Assembly: GCA_035041965.1 (NCBI GenBank)
Contig: JAPYMA010002604.1
Location: forward strand, 47,451-111,450
Source: Anisakis pegreffii
Lineage: Eukaryota; Nematoda; Chromadorea; Rhabditida; Anisakidae
Direction of reading: 5' to 3'
Length of the DNA: 64,000 bases
Positions 13,335-23,924 of this stretch are shown here, one piece after another; the first letter of the stretch is position 1, and each line of letters opens with the position of its first letter. The notes beneath the pieces were generated by a model. The model saw only the letters and a program-made list of their open reading frames with translations. It was not told where the DNA came from and did no database searches. The position numbers and the translations under genes are program-made.

Positions 13335-14440
13335 CGTCAAATTCCTCAGACTCTCTACATTCAGAAAAACATGTACATTGTCACGCAATTTTGCTTTCCT
13401 TCAGATAAGCACCCGATTTTACGAAGGTATTTCATTTATTTGGCAGCGCTCGTTTCAATGCACAATATATTAGTCCAGCTGTATGAAGGTCACCATCTTC
13501 AGATTAACCATGTCCTCAGGTTTGCCTTGTAACATGGCAATTTCTTCTCATCATTAGATTCCTCAGATTCTCTCTTTTCAGATATGCATATGTGTTGTCG
13601 AGCGATTTTGCCTACTCGAGGAGATATAGCTGATTTTCTGAAGTTATCTCAGTTGCTCGGCGGCGCTCGTTTCAATACAATGTATCACTATTGATCAATG
13701 TATAAATTACTATAGTGGCATTAGGGTCATCATCTTCAAACTAACCGTGTCCTCAGGTTTGCCTTGTAACATGGCAATTTCTTCTCATCATTAGATTCCT
13801 CAGATTCTCTCTTTTCAGATATGCATATGTGTTGTCGAGCGATTTTGCCTACTCGAGGAGATATAGCTGATTTTCTGAAGTTATCTCAGTTGCTCGGCGG
13901 CGCTCGTTTCAATACAATGTATCACTATTGATCAATGTATAAATTACTATAGTGGCATTAGGGTCATCATCTTCAAACTAACCGTGTCCTCAGGTTTGCC
14001 TTGTAACATGGCAATTTCTTCTCATCATTAGATTCCTCAGATTCTCTCTTTTCAGATATGCATATGTGTTGTCGAGCGATTTTGCCTACTCGAGGAGATA
14101 TAGCTGATTTCCTGAAGTTATCTCAGTTGCTCGGCAGCGTTCATTTCAATGCATTGTATCTCTGTTAATGAATACGTATATTAACTTAGCAGTATCAGAG
14201 TCACCATCTCCAAACTATCGGTGTCCTCAAGTCTGCCTAATAACATGGTGATTTCTACACACCATCGGATTCCCAAGATTCTCTACTTTCCGAAAATCAT
14301 AGATATAATCGAGCGATTTTGCAACAGATTTTTTTGTTTTTACATTTACCCTCAGAGAAACACCAGATTTTCTGAGGGGATTTTATTTACTCCGCAGCGC
14401 TCATTTCAATACTCTGGATCTCCAATGATCAACGTGCGCA
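13335..14440. repeat. Tandem satellite array, 237-bp period
   Basis: The landmark TGTCCTCA recurs at 13511, 13748, 13985 and 14222, an exact 237-bp spacing. Units 1 and 2 are nearly identical and the third differs mainly near its right end. A diverged unit lies on each side (about 13335-13510 and 14222-14440). Each unit holds the words CAGATTCTCTCTTTTCAGAT, GAGCGATTTTGCCTACTCGA and GGAGATATAGCTGATTTTC. The same words in diverged form occur in the 404-bp array at the right end of the window, so the two arrays belong to one superfamily. No coding potential is evident. Confidence 0.93.
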
Positions 14441-15150
14441 ATTGCCATATTTTACACTTCATTTCAACATGCACGTTTGGATGTTGATGCTATGCACATT
14501 TGTTATCAAGTAATTGATTGGTAAGGCGCTTCATTTCGAAAGCATCCATAAATGTCAAAAGCATTTCTTTTAATCATGCGATTTTATTGATGCTTCAAAT
14601 AGAACTTTTACAGCAATAAATATCAACTAGAAACATATTAGTCAATAACATCAGCACATCGAATACAAAATAAGAAATATCTAGCGAATTTAGTTGAACA
14701 ACTGACTTTGCTTAGTAATCGTATGAAATGCGGTGTTGGTTAGGGCCGTAGGATTTCGGATCCATTTCTTTTTGCGGAAAACATTCACATATCGGCGAAG
14801 AGAAAGTTGGGAGAGGTGTATGAATTCGTTTAATATGGAATAATTGATTGCAAGTGAATGAACTAGCTTATGAAACGTAAGACGCTCAAAAAAAACAAAC
14901 TAAGATTGACGCTAAGAAAATTAAAATCGTGAGTCTGTACAAACTGTATTTATTCAAAGTATTTGCAGTGTTTTGGAGGAATATCGTCATGATTTCTTTG
15001 GCGAGGAGAGATCATAAAGCGAAGGCATGCACAAACAACACTATCACAATGAATCATATCGAGATGAGATTGCAATCCTGATTAATCAACTCGTATTAAG
15101 ATTCGTAATGTACAATATCATTGGATTTCTGGTATCCGTGATCTTCACAA
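14441..15150. other. Gap between satellite array and F-box locus, nothing recognised
   Basis: AT-rich sequence after the last diverged satellite monomer. I see no gene, tRNA or clear repeat in it. Confidence 0.5.
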
Positions 15151-15394
15151 CCGGAGAATATGTTGCGTGGAACGATGCGTCCCGGAGTTGGAGCTGCTCC
15201 ACTGGAGAGTCTACTCACTCAGTGATTGCTATCCGGATCGAATCGTAAACTTCGAACGATTCCCTCCTGACGAATGCCTTTCGCTTGCATGGCTTTCGAG
15301 AACTGCGCCTGCATCGTATGATCAACTCGATCGCATGATGTGCACGTCGACAGATTCAGTTCAACCAAGAATGGTAATAACATCAACGCACTGA
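15150..15394 (+). other. GC-richer open stretch, possible LRR-like exon or relic
   Basis: A frame open through this segment encodes CVPELELLHWRVYSL followed by a Pro/Cys-bearing stretch, ending at a stop at about 15394. The leucine spacing recalls leucine-rich repeats, and the neighbouring minus-strand gene is an F-box/LRR protein, so this might be a fragment of a paralogue. No convincing upstream F-box exon or splice partners were found. It lies just beyond the poly(A) signal of the neighbouring gene. Confidence 0.2.
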
Positions 15395-15414
15395 AAATTA
15401 ATTCCGCCGTTAAT

Positions 15415-15420
15415 TTTATT
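15415..15420 (-). terminator. Poly(A) signal AATAAA of the F-box/LRR gene
   Basis: AATAAA on the minus strand lies about 120 bases past the TGA stop of the F-box/LRR gene, a normal 3' UTR length for a nematode gene. Confidence 0.6.
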
Positions 15421-15537
15421 CTGCCGAAGTAATTTTCGTGGATTTACAGCCCCAACATCTCGGACTTGTGGAACATTTCATGATGAAGTCAATTCCAGTG
15501 GAATTGATTCAGTTCCGTTACTGAATTGTGGTCAGAG

Positions 15538-18181
15538 TCAGAAAACGAACTTATAGAATCGTCGAAGTTGATCAGAAGTTGCGAAGAGTGCATTATAGAT
15601 GTGAACACATTCTAAGGAGCGATGAGTTCGCAGGAACCAAATCAACAGTTCTGGATAAGCGGCTGCACAATGCTTCACACCGAGCTGAAAAATTCGCAGA
15701 TCAATGAATATGTTCATATTAACTGCACATAAACCTGATATGGCTGGTTCTCTCAAAACCGGAAAGAAAGCATATGAAGACTCACATTGACCCGTTTCAA
15801 ATGCGGAAGAATCGTTTGTGTTTCGTGCATTGAGCAAAGAATTCGGAATAAACTATCCGATTTGCATTGCATTTCGAACACCTCCAATTTACGCAATTGT
15901 CTGATCGGTGGAATTTCTATACGATGAGCACAACCTGGAATGATGGATGGATGAGCTGACGTTCAAATGACACTTGAAATTGTTTAACTCAAAAACTGTG
16001 AGATACAACGAATGCACAAACCTCGTCCGGCACTTTTTCGAGACTCAAAACCATCCAGTTTGAGCACTTTGAGATTGTGAAAAAATGGCAGCGCAAGTAC
16101 GGCATCTTTCTCGAAATTTGGCTTACCATACAGCTGACTTAGGTCAAGCGCGATCAGTTGCTGACAAACTTTAGCCAACTGAAATTGCAGAAATTGATTT
16201 TTAAATTAACAAATTAGCGATGGTCTGTATAAGTGATCTTTATCTGTCGACTATTATCGTTCAAACTGCATACTCCTCGTAGGACAATTTATGTACTTTG
16301 CACACCTGCGATAGATTAGTTCAATGGTTCTCATAGGGAGTGAAATTATCCATTTTGAGTAATTTGGAGGTGTCAAGGGCAATGGACTGGTTCGGGAAAT
16401 TAGTATTTCGTGTTGTTGTTATATTATGATAGAATGCCATTGTGATGGTGTTGTTTAACTCGGAAATGTAAATGCGATTAGTTGATATGTAAATGTAATA
16501 TTCTGCACTCTCGTATTTTCTGACAAGTATTAGCTCGTTTCAACATGGTTTTCATTCTTTTCCTTGCTGTTATAATCGCTCTCATAACTTTTATCACCAA
16601 AATTGTTCTCTTCTGCTAATTTCTCATTCGATTCCTTCAACAATTAAAGTCAAATTCTCATTCTATAAAATACACTCTATAGTCGATCATTTGACTGTCA
16701 AATGTTGTTCAGCAATAATACTCGATTGCTGTTTGGTAGATTTCAACTGTCAACACTCGTCAACGTATCCAGTAAATAGTATTTGCTACAGAATAAGAAA
16801 TTGATTCGAACTGTGAAGTGAAATGAATGAGAAAAAGTCATCAAGAGAACGATATTCGCATGTGATAGCTATGAGAGCGAATACAACACGTCTGAAAAGA
16901 ATGAGAATCCATGCGAAACAGTTTGAAGTGAGCGTGTCATAGACAATAGGTTTTCATGCAATCATAATCGATTGCAGTAATGAGCAACACAACGGTCTAA
17001 GAGTAGGCCTAGCCATGTCGGATATCATGATGGTGTTCTTGTATCAGGAGGAGAATGGGGCAGGAGGGAGGTAACGGCGGCCTGCCAGATCATCAAAAGA
17101 GGTAATGGAGCACCCGAATGTGAAAACCACTGCACTATTTGTTGACAAAATATCGTTGAATCTGATTCAATGAAAAAATCACAACTGAATCGCTTTACTG
17201 CAGCTTTTGCGAAGCAGCATTTATGATTCAGACGATAAATTTGCCCATAAAATCTGGGGAAATAGGCAAAATGCAGATTTCAAAACATCGAAATTTCGAC
17301 AGTGCCTTCATTCAATTGGCAATGCAAACGACAGATTCATTGCAGTTTGTCCAATTGCGATGCAACGAACATGCGTTGCTCAATTATAATGTACGTAATT
17401 GAAAATCCAATTTGTTGGATAATACGTACGATTATTTAGACGCCTATGTGTCTAAACGTAGACGACATGCTTTTCGTATGCAGTAAATGCATGCCAATAG
17501 CAATATCTTAAGCAATTTAGTAACAACCTCGTATGCACCTTAATGAGACTGCTCAATGTTAGCAGTACGGGACAATATCGCAGTGAGAGTTCACACAATT
17601 CTGGCATGTATGCACCCAGGAAGTCGATCAATTTCTCCATATAAATCTCATGATGAGTATCAACTGAGGAGCTGAGGTGATCCGAAAAGACCGTCAAATA
17701 ATCGGCGTTCACATCGAGTCGTTTACGAGTGCGCAACTCCTCTTCAGCCAAACATTTATAGTAGGTTGAAACCTCAAAAAATTTGAGAAAAACTTAGTAT
17801 AATAATGCAGTAATCGCTCATTTCAGATCAGATTTTAGCGCTTTTTTCTGCTATTGGTTTTACAGCAATCTGAGAAATTGCTGGAAGAGTCTCACAATGC
17901 TTTTGGAAGAATGTCATTGAGAATTAAATGCTGAGACATTTATTTTTTTGGTATGAATTAAAAAGTTTCTTATTTTTTGAATGAGAAATTTGGATCGATC
18001 AGATTTTGGTATGAACAATCAGTGGTTTGCTTGATGGGTCGGTCACCTGATGAGTTTACAAATTCGAACGAACACAAAGCGCAAACGAACGTTAGCTTAC
18101 CTGTCGAAGGTGAATGAGCGACAATAAATCACAATTTTCTAGAATGATCAGTCGTAACTCAGCCGGCAAGCGATGTAACAT
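15538..18181 (-). CDS. F-box and leucine-rich-repeat-like protein (5 exons)
   Basis: Five phase-compatible minus-strand exons, 18181-18101, 17772-17539, 16178-16022, 15934-15786 and 15684-15538, give 255 residues. The N-terminus MLHRLPAELRLIILENCDLL plus LIHLRQVSTYYKCL is a typical F-box, which in SCF ubiquitin ligases binds Skp1. The rest shows leucine-patterned segments such as LCELSLRYCPVLLTL, LIALDLSQLYG and LKVLKLDGF, as in substrate-binding LRRs. Exon 1 ends CAG/GTAAGC; exons 3 and 5 have TTTCAG acceptors, and exon 4 ends at GTGAGT. The exon 2 donor (AAG/GTGCAT) and acceptor (TTTTGAG) are weaker. An acceptor-like TTTCAG at 18263-18268 upstream of the ATG may be a trans-splice site. Intron 2 contains a hAT-like element. 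Nematodes carry many F-box genes; the substrate cannot be inferred. Confidence 0.82.
16322..17132. mobile_element. Non-autonomous hAT-like element, copy 1
   Basis: This 811-bp segment starts CAATGGTTCTCATAGG and ends with the inverted terminus AAAACCACTG. It matches the element at 45210-46010 over most of its length, for example GCCATTGTGATGGTGTTGTT, CTGTCAAATGTTGTTCAGCA and CATCAAAAGAGGTAATGGAG. Termini of the form CAGTGGTTCTC are typical of hAT transposons. There is no transposase frame, so it would need help to move. The flanking 8-mers GATTAGTT and CACTATTT agree at only 5 of 8 positions, so the target duplication has decayed. It sits inside an intron of the F-box gene. Confidence 0.8.
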
Positions 18182-21100
18182 TGTTTGTTGTCTTGGTTGT
18201 TATCGAATTGTTGTCAGTCAATAAATCATCTAATAAAATCAGTTGAGGCCAATCATTTAGTACTGAAATTGCAAAACTTTAACAGTAGATTCCTGGCAAG
18301 AATTGATTCATCATCACTTCTGAGATGAGATATTAACAGATGCCAGTCAAATATCTCCTTGAAGGGAATCCAAGCAACGTGAATTTTATTAGCACAATTG
18401 AGAATTTGAACGAGGAAATTGCGAAAGCGATAACGTAACAACTGTTCATTTATCGCCTAAAAACGCTAGCGTTCACTGAACACAATTCGGCACGTACAAG
18501 CGACACATTCAATACTTTACATTAGTAGATTTGCATAAGCCACCTCGCATGCTCACCGGACCTTCAACTGATTCATTGAATAAGCAAGGTGAAAATTCCA
18601 TAAAATGAACAATTAATTTATTCATAGTCAGCAATTGAATTCAATCACTTATGCAAAATTTAATTTAAATACGAGTGCAAGTATTAAAGTAGGTGCTAAT
18701 GAAAGTCCACATAATCCAAATGTTTGTGGTGCCGATTCCATTTTTATTCGTATCAAAAACCATTCCAGAGTTTTTATTTGATTGCACAAATTTCATCAAC
18801 GCAACACACAACTGTCATCTTATTAGGCATTTGCGAATTTTTATTAGCTTTCATTCCGAAAGAAAAGAATCAATAAAGTGAGTGCAAAGATCTTGAAAAA
18901 TGTTGAGCAAGCAAATACGGATGATGTAAAGCAGAATTCAATAATCCGATGAAGAAACAACGGTTTCGTAGAATTCAACTGAGTGATTATGTGATGTGGT
19001 TTAGTGGTGCTATTGACAGCCGATTAGACTGAATAGCGGTCAGGTCAGTTCTAGAGAAAACGCATTCGAATGAAATGATGAAAGATGAAAATGTCTGTTC
19101 CGTGATGACCAAAAAAATTTGGTGAGCAGGAGCGAACATTTATCAGAAATCAATCGAGAAAATAAAAATTCGACATCTCTTTCAAACCAACTGAGCAGTC
19201 TGGAGACGACGTGAAACGTATGCTAACGTAAGCGATAAAATTTGTGTGTTCTATTGCTATTCAGTAATAAACAGAATTGAATTCCATGATGAAAATGATG
19301 GAAATGTAATGTAAACATTATTGGTTGAATGTTGAATTGTGATAGAACGATGACTAGTAATTGATGGGGAAGTACAAAATGCTTAAATTAATTCAATTTT
19401 TTCAGTGAATATCAAATGATTCACTCACTGGAAGTATGCGGTGAGCACTATCGAAAACTTTTCTAACACTTCGAAGTATTTATGAACGTTTAAGAAAATT
19501 TCCTGATCGTGCTCATTGCAAAAACAGATTGAAAATGAGAAAAATCAAACGGAATTCTTCACCTCTCTCATCGAATTACCATCTGATTTGCGTTAAAAAT
19601 AGAACAGTTGAGAGTTAAAAGCGAAAGTGAAACAATCGGCCAACAGAATGGAAGATGTTCAATTGTTGATAGGTGCTGAAGAACGCCTGTCTGATGATAA
19701 CAACTCGAGGAGCTGATAAAATACGAGGAACTGATAAGACATTCGAATGAGATAAGGTCGAAAGATGCAACAAACACGCTTGAGACAGCGCGTGAATAAC
19801 AAAGCAATAGCAGCTCTAGACAATAAATTTGACTCAAGTCAGAGTTTCGTTAGCAAACGATAAGCTGTATGGCTGCTGATTCAGAGGTTAATATTGTCGA
19901 TGTCTGTTATTTCACGTGTTCTGCCAGTGGCAAAACAAATGTGAATGTCGAAATGTCAAATGCAGTTCAACTAAGCATTCCATTCGTCGCTAGAACAAAA
20001 GCTTAACATGCAAACATCAAGCAATAAAGTTACTGCGCCGAACTCAAAAATCGATTCACAAGACTCATTGCATGAGCTTTTTAGCAGTGTTTCAGCGCTT
20101 GTTTATGCCATGTACACAATCTTGAGTTCAGCACACACACACACACCTCTTTCGCCATCGAACATCAGCTAAGTCGACTGACACAATGTGTGAATTTAAT
20201 GACGATTATAGCACACTCATATTATTCAGTGCTCAGCCAACATCTTCTTCCCCTTCTTCATCAGTGAACAGTTGAGTGTTTGAATGAGAGCAAATTTTTC
20301 AAGCTTCACACCATCGCCCCAGTTTGAGCATTTCCTTCCCTTTCCTCCTCCAGTCGAATACTAAACCGGTTCGATTTGATAAGAACTGATTTTAAAAAAA
20401 ACCAATTCAGTTCGAGACGACAAGCTCAATTTGATGAACAAGAACCGGTTCCAAATCGAGCGATCAGAAAATGATCTCGAGACCGCAAGAATGCCCGACA
20501 CATTCCATCAATTGATAACTTAGACGACGTTAATTCTCTATCACTATATTCTTCAATGATCTGATTTGAAGCGTCAGCATCATAACATTCAGCAAACTGT
20601 TGGAATGTTCAATTGATGGATGGTTTTGGCTGCAATAGTTTTGCACAAGATGATTTTCTCGAAAAGAAAAAACCAGATTGAACTAACATTCGGTCAGTTG
20701 GAATGGCAAAGTGCGAAATGGGGCCCATAATTCGCCTGGGAGAGGAGAGCATGAAAAAGAATCGTGCAGAAAGACGTGTAAGCCAACAATTTGATCATCA
20801 AAAGAATTCCCAACAATGAAATCATCTACTGCAAGCGTAAGGCATTACTGCTTCAATTGTCTCAATTGGTAAGATCACTCAAAGACGATTCAAAACCGAA
20901 ATTGAGTACAAAATGAGAACCTGTTTCTGAATGAGTTCACAATTTAAATTTTGTTCACTGCGCAGTACAAAATCAAATGGAGACTGATCATCGAAGACTT
21001 GGCATTAACCAGTGTAATGGCAAAACTGAGAAGAAGCGTTTTTATGCAATGCAATCGTTCAACTGATGATTAGTCTTACGATTAAGTGGCATCACATGAC

Positions 21101-23898
21101 GCATTAAACAAATGCTCAGTAAACGAAAGTGTTCGCCTAAGTTGGGAATTTCTAATGCATATGAATTCGCCGATGTATCAAATGCAACACGAAAACTCAC
21201 TCATCTCCTTATTTTCCAGTATATTGTTTGTGATACACTGCAAGTGGATATAAAATCAAGCTATAAGAGATATTTGTACACATGTAAATATGCACATGAA
21301 CTGGCAATCTAGACGCAATAGTCTGTTCCACGGTCTAACTACAGTCTGACCATTCAGATTCTGTTATTTCCACGGTTTTGGATCAATCGGCAAGTATGGA
21401 TCAATAGAATGAGACATGAATTTTCACAATGAGAAATCGAATGTTTCAGGATATAACGTGATTGAATGGCTGAACATTGATATGAAGAATCAATTGTAAC
21501 ATGGCTTTCAGAAAAACAACGTTTTTCGATAAGTTTCCAGCAAAAGGCCTAGGGACTAGGCGAATTTTCCGTCCGAATACCAAACCAAACAAAACAGGAT
21601 AATTTGACAGACACGTCGTATACCAAAAAAACAGAAAATGGGATTTTTTTTAATGAAATCACTTAACTGACAAGGAAGTGGATACTTTCAATATCAAAAG
21701 GTGCGTTGATATAAAGCATTGCATCGAAACGACCGTTCGAAATTGTCTAGTCGATGAGAGGAACCATGCAAATGTAAATGAGCGTATAGGTAGGAGAACA
21801 GGACCGGTTTTACGCTATAATCGAAAATCGTGTTGACACAAGCGGGTGGATTGATGGTGGATGGACGTTTCTGTTGAATCAACAGCAAAACAAACAACTT
21901 CCTATTTCTGAAGCCATGTATGCTAATACTGAAATAGCTGGCACTTATTGATTCAATGTGGCTCCGAACAAAATCTGCTGATCATAGATCAACTGCAATA
22001 ATATTTACTCGGTTTTAAGAGATATCTATCTGTACACATGAATATGCTTTCGATGAGAGATATTTGTACCTATTTTGAGCAATTGCTATGACGCAATAAG
22101 CTGAAGAGAAGAGACTCAGAGCTGTCAAAAAAATGTTTAGCGCAGTATCAACTAAGAGATAAATTCCTTGTAATATATTCGTTTTGCATGTTACATGTTC
22201 AATCTGCAATTTAACAAATTTCCGACATTGTTCGGAGTAATAACTGCATTGAAACGTTAACTTAGATATTCTAGCCAAGAAATTACTGACCGAACCGAGC
22301 AAATACTGCCCGCAAAGCAATCACCTGGTTAAATATCATTTTTCAGATATTTCTTGCATTCCATATCGAAAACTTATATTTCACAATAAACCTGGCGGAA
22401 ACACGGCTGTATCACAACTTCGATGATGAAAGCTTTATTTAATCAGCAAATCAAACAACTCATAACGAGTTTATGTCTCTCTGTTATTACCAATATCACT
22501 AATATCACATTCTTCCTTCCTTGGCATTCTTCTTTCCGCGCAGCTAACGATAATGAAAGCATTGCCCTGGAAAATGCCTGTATTTATTACAGCATTTAGT
22601 CGACTTCTGCAAATATCCCCAGTTGAAGTGAATTTTTAGTGGTAAGAACCACTATGTAGTTGGCTGCAATTATGCTGTCATAATGTCAACAAACGCATAA
22701 AAACAGAATGTTTCCTTCTTTTCTGACATAAACCACAAACGACAACATATAAGTCATAATCATAAAACATAAAGCAGAAACATGAGCGCTTTTTGTTTGC
22801 ATAAGGGCAAACAATTTTCACAATCCGAATGCACTTCTTGCCTAATCTGATTGCAGAATGAAATTTACTTGACTCTGATAAGATAATCGTACTCTGATAA
22901 GACTCTAATAGATGATCGCTTTCTGCAAAATTGCGTGGGTTTATCATGCAATGATAGTATGTGAATAAAAACCAGTATTGTCAACCCTATTGTTTTTTGG
23001 TCGGCTGCAGTGTTCCGGTAATGCTAAGAGTTGGTAAGAAATTGTTGGCCCGAAAAATATTTGGAAGTCGTGAATGTGAAATTCAATTTTTAGTTTACCG
23101 GATTCTACTTGTTAGCTTTGAAACAACCGGTAATCTTTACCCAGTGATCTGATATCGAATCGAGAAGGTCATGGAAATTTACTACGATCAGTGCAAAGGA
23201 TCTAGTGAGATCAACAAGCTGAATTTGTAGGCTACCTCTGAGTGGGGAATCAAAACGGTGAAAGATATCGTCTGAGGCCTTCTCGGGGAATTTAACGTCA
23301 AAAACTGTGTTATGCGGCTTTCAAAGGCCTTTTGTGGTATAATAACGAAATTTCGAAATGCTATTTCAACATCACCATTCAGCTGCATTTTATATATGCC
23401 TTGTACTGACCTTATGAACATGTCACTCACTTCTATTATGAAATAACATGAAATTGGATTGAAATTATAATAAATCTCTAAGCAATCACTTTCACTCAAT
23501 GAGCATGTTCATTGTACCGTAGACGACATTTCGACTGTTCAATTGAGCACATGCCCCCTGACGTATTGATCGCGAGAGCAACATGTGACCGCATCGTTAT
23601 CAAAGTCGATACCTGATAATACTATCATTTGACTCGCAATCAATTACGTATGATCATTCCGTTGCAGTCCATTCACATAACTTTCAGTCTTTATTACCTT
23701 CGTGGTTCTATTTTCTTGCTTTCATTCGATTAGGCGTGATGTTATTTCATAAATTTTTGCATGGGTCATTGTGAATGAGAAACTTCAAATTGTGACAGGA
23801 ATCGTTTCGCTTTAACGATTGCAATCTCAGTTTTAATTCGTGAACTTCAGGTGGAGCGTATTAATCGAAATCTTCTGTTCACGGTGTACTTTTCTCCA
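18182..23898. other. Intergenic region between F-box and P-glycoprotein genes
   Basis: About 5.7 kb between divergent genes. No exon chain could be built on either strand. It contains a short (CA)7 run at 20132-20146 and a nested inverted repeat at 20364-20450. The left edge should hold the F-box promoter and the right edge the P-glycoprotein promoter; I could not identify specific elements. Confidence 0.55.
20364..20450. repeat. Nested inverted repeat
   Basis: AACCGGTTC (20364-20372) pairs with GAACCGGTT (20442-20450). Inside it GAACTGA (20383-20389) pairs with TCAGTTC (20407-20413). The arms are separated by unequal unpaired stretches, so the hairpin would be imperfect. AACCGGTT is itself palindromic. 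Confidence 0.5.
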
Positions 23899-23899
23899 G
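23891..23899 (+). promoter_or_regulatory. Candidate spliced-leader acceptor of the P-glycoprotein gene
   Basis: TTTCTCCAG lies 25 bases before the P-glycoprotein ATG and has no identified upstream donor exon. In nematodes such a site usually receives a spliced leader. A conventional 5' UTR intron is the alternative. Confidence 0.45.
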
Positions 23900-23924
23900 T
23901 TAGACAATCAATCCTCCGGCAAAA

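Noticed and set aside
23188..23499. 103-codon minus-strand open frame upstream of the P-glycoprotein gene
   Set aside because: No motif, no connected exons; consistent with chance in AT-rich DNA.
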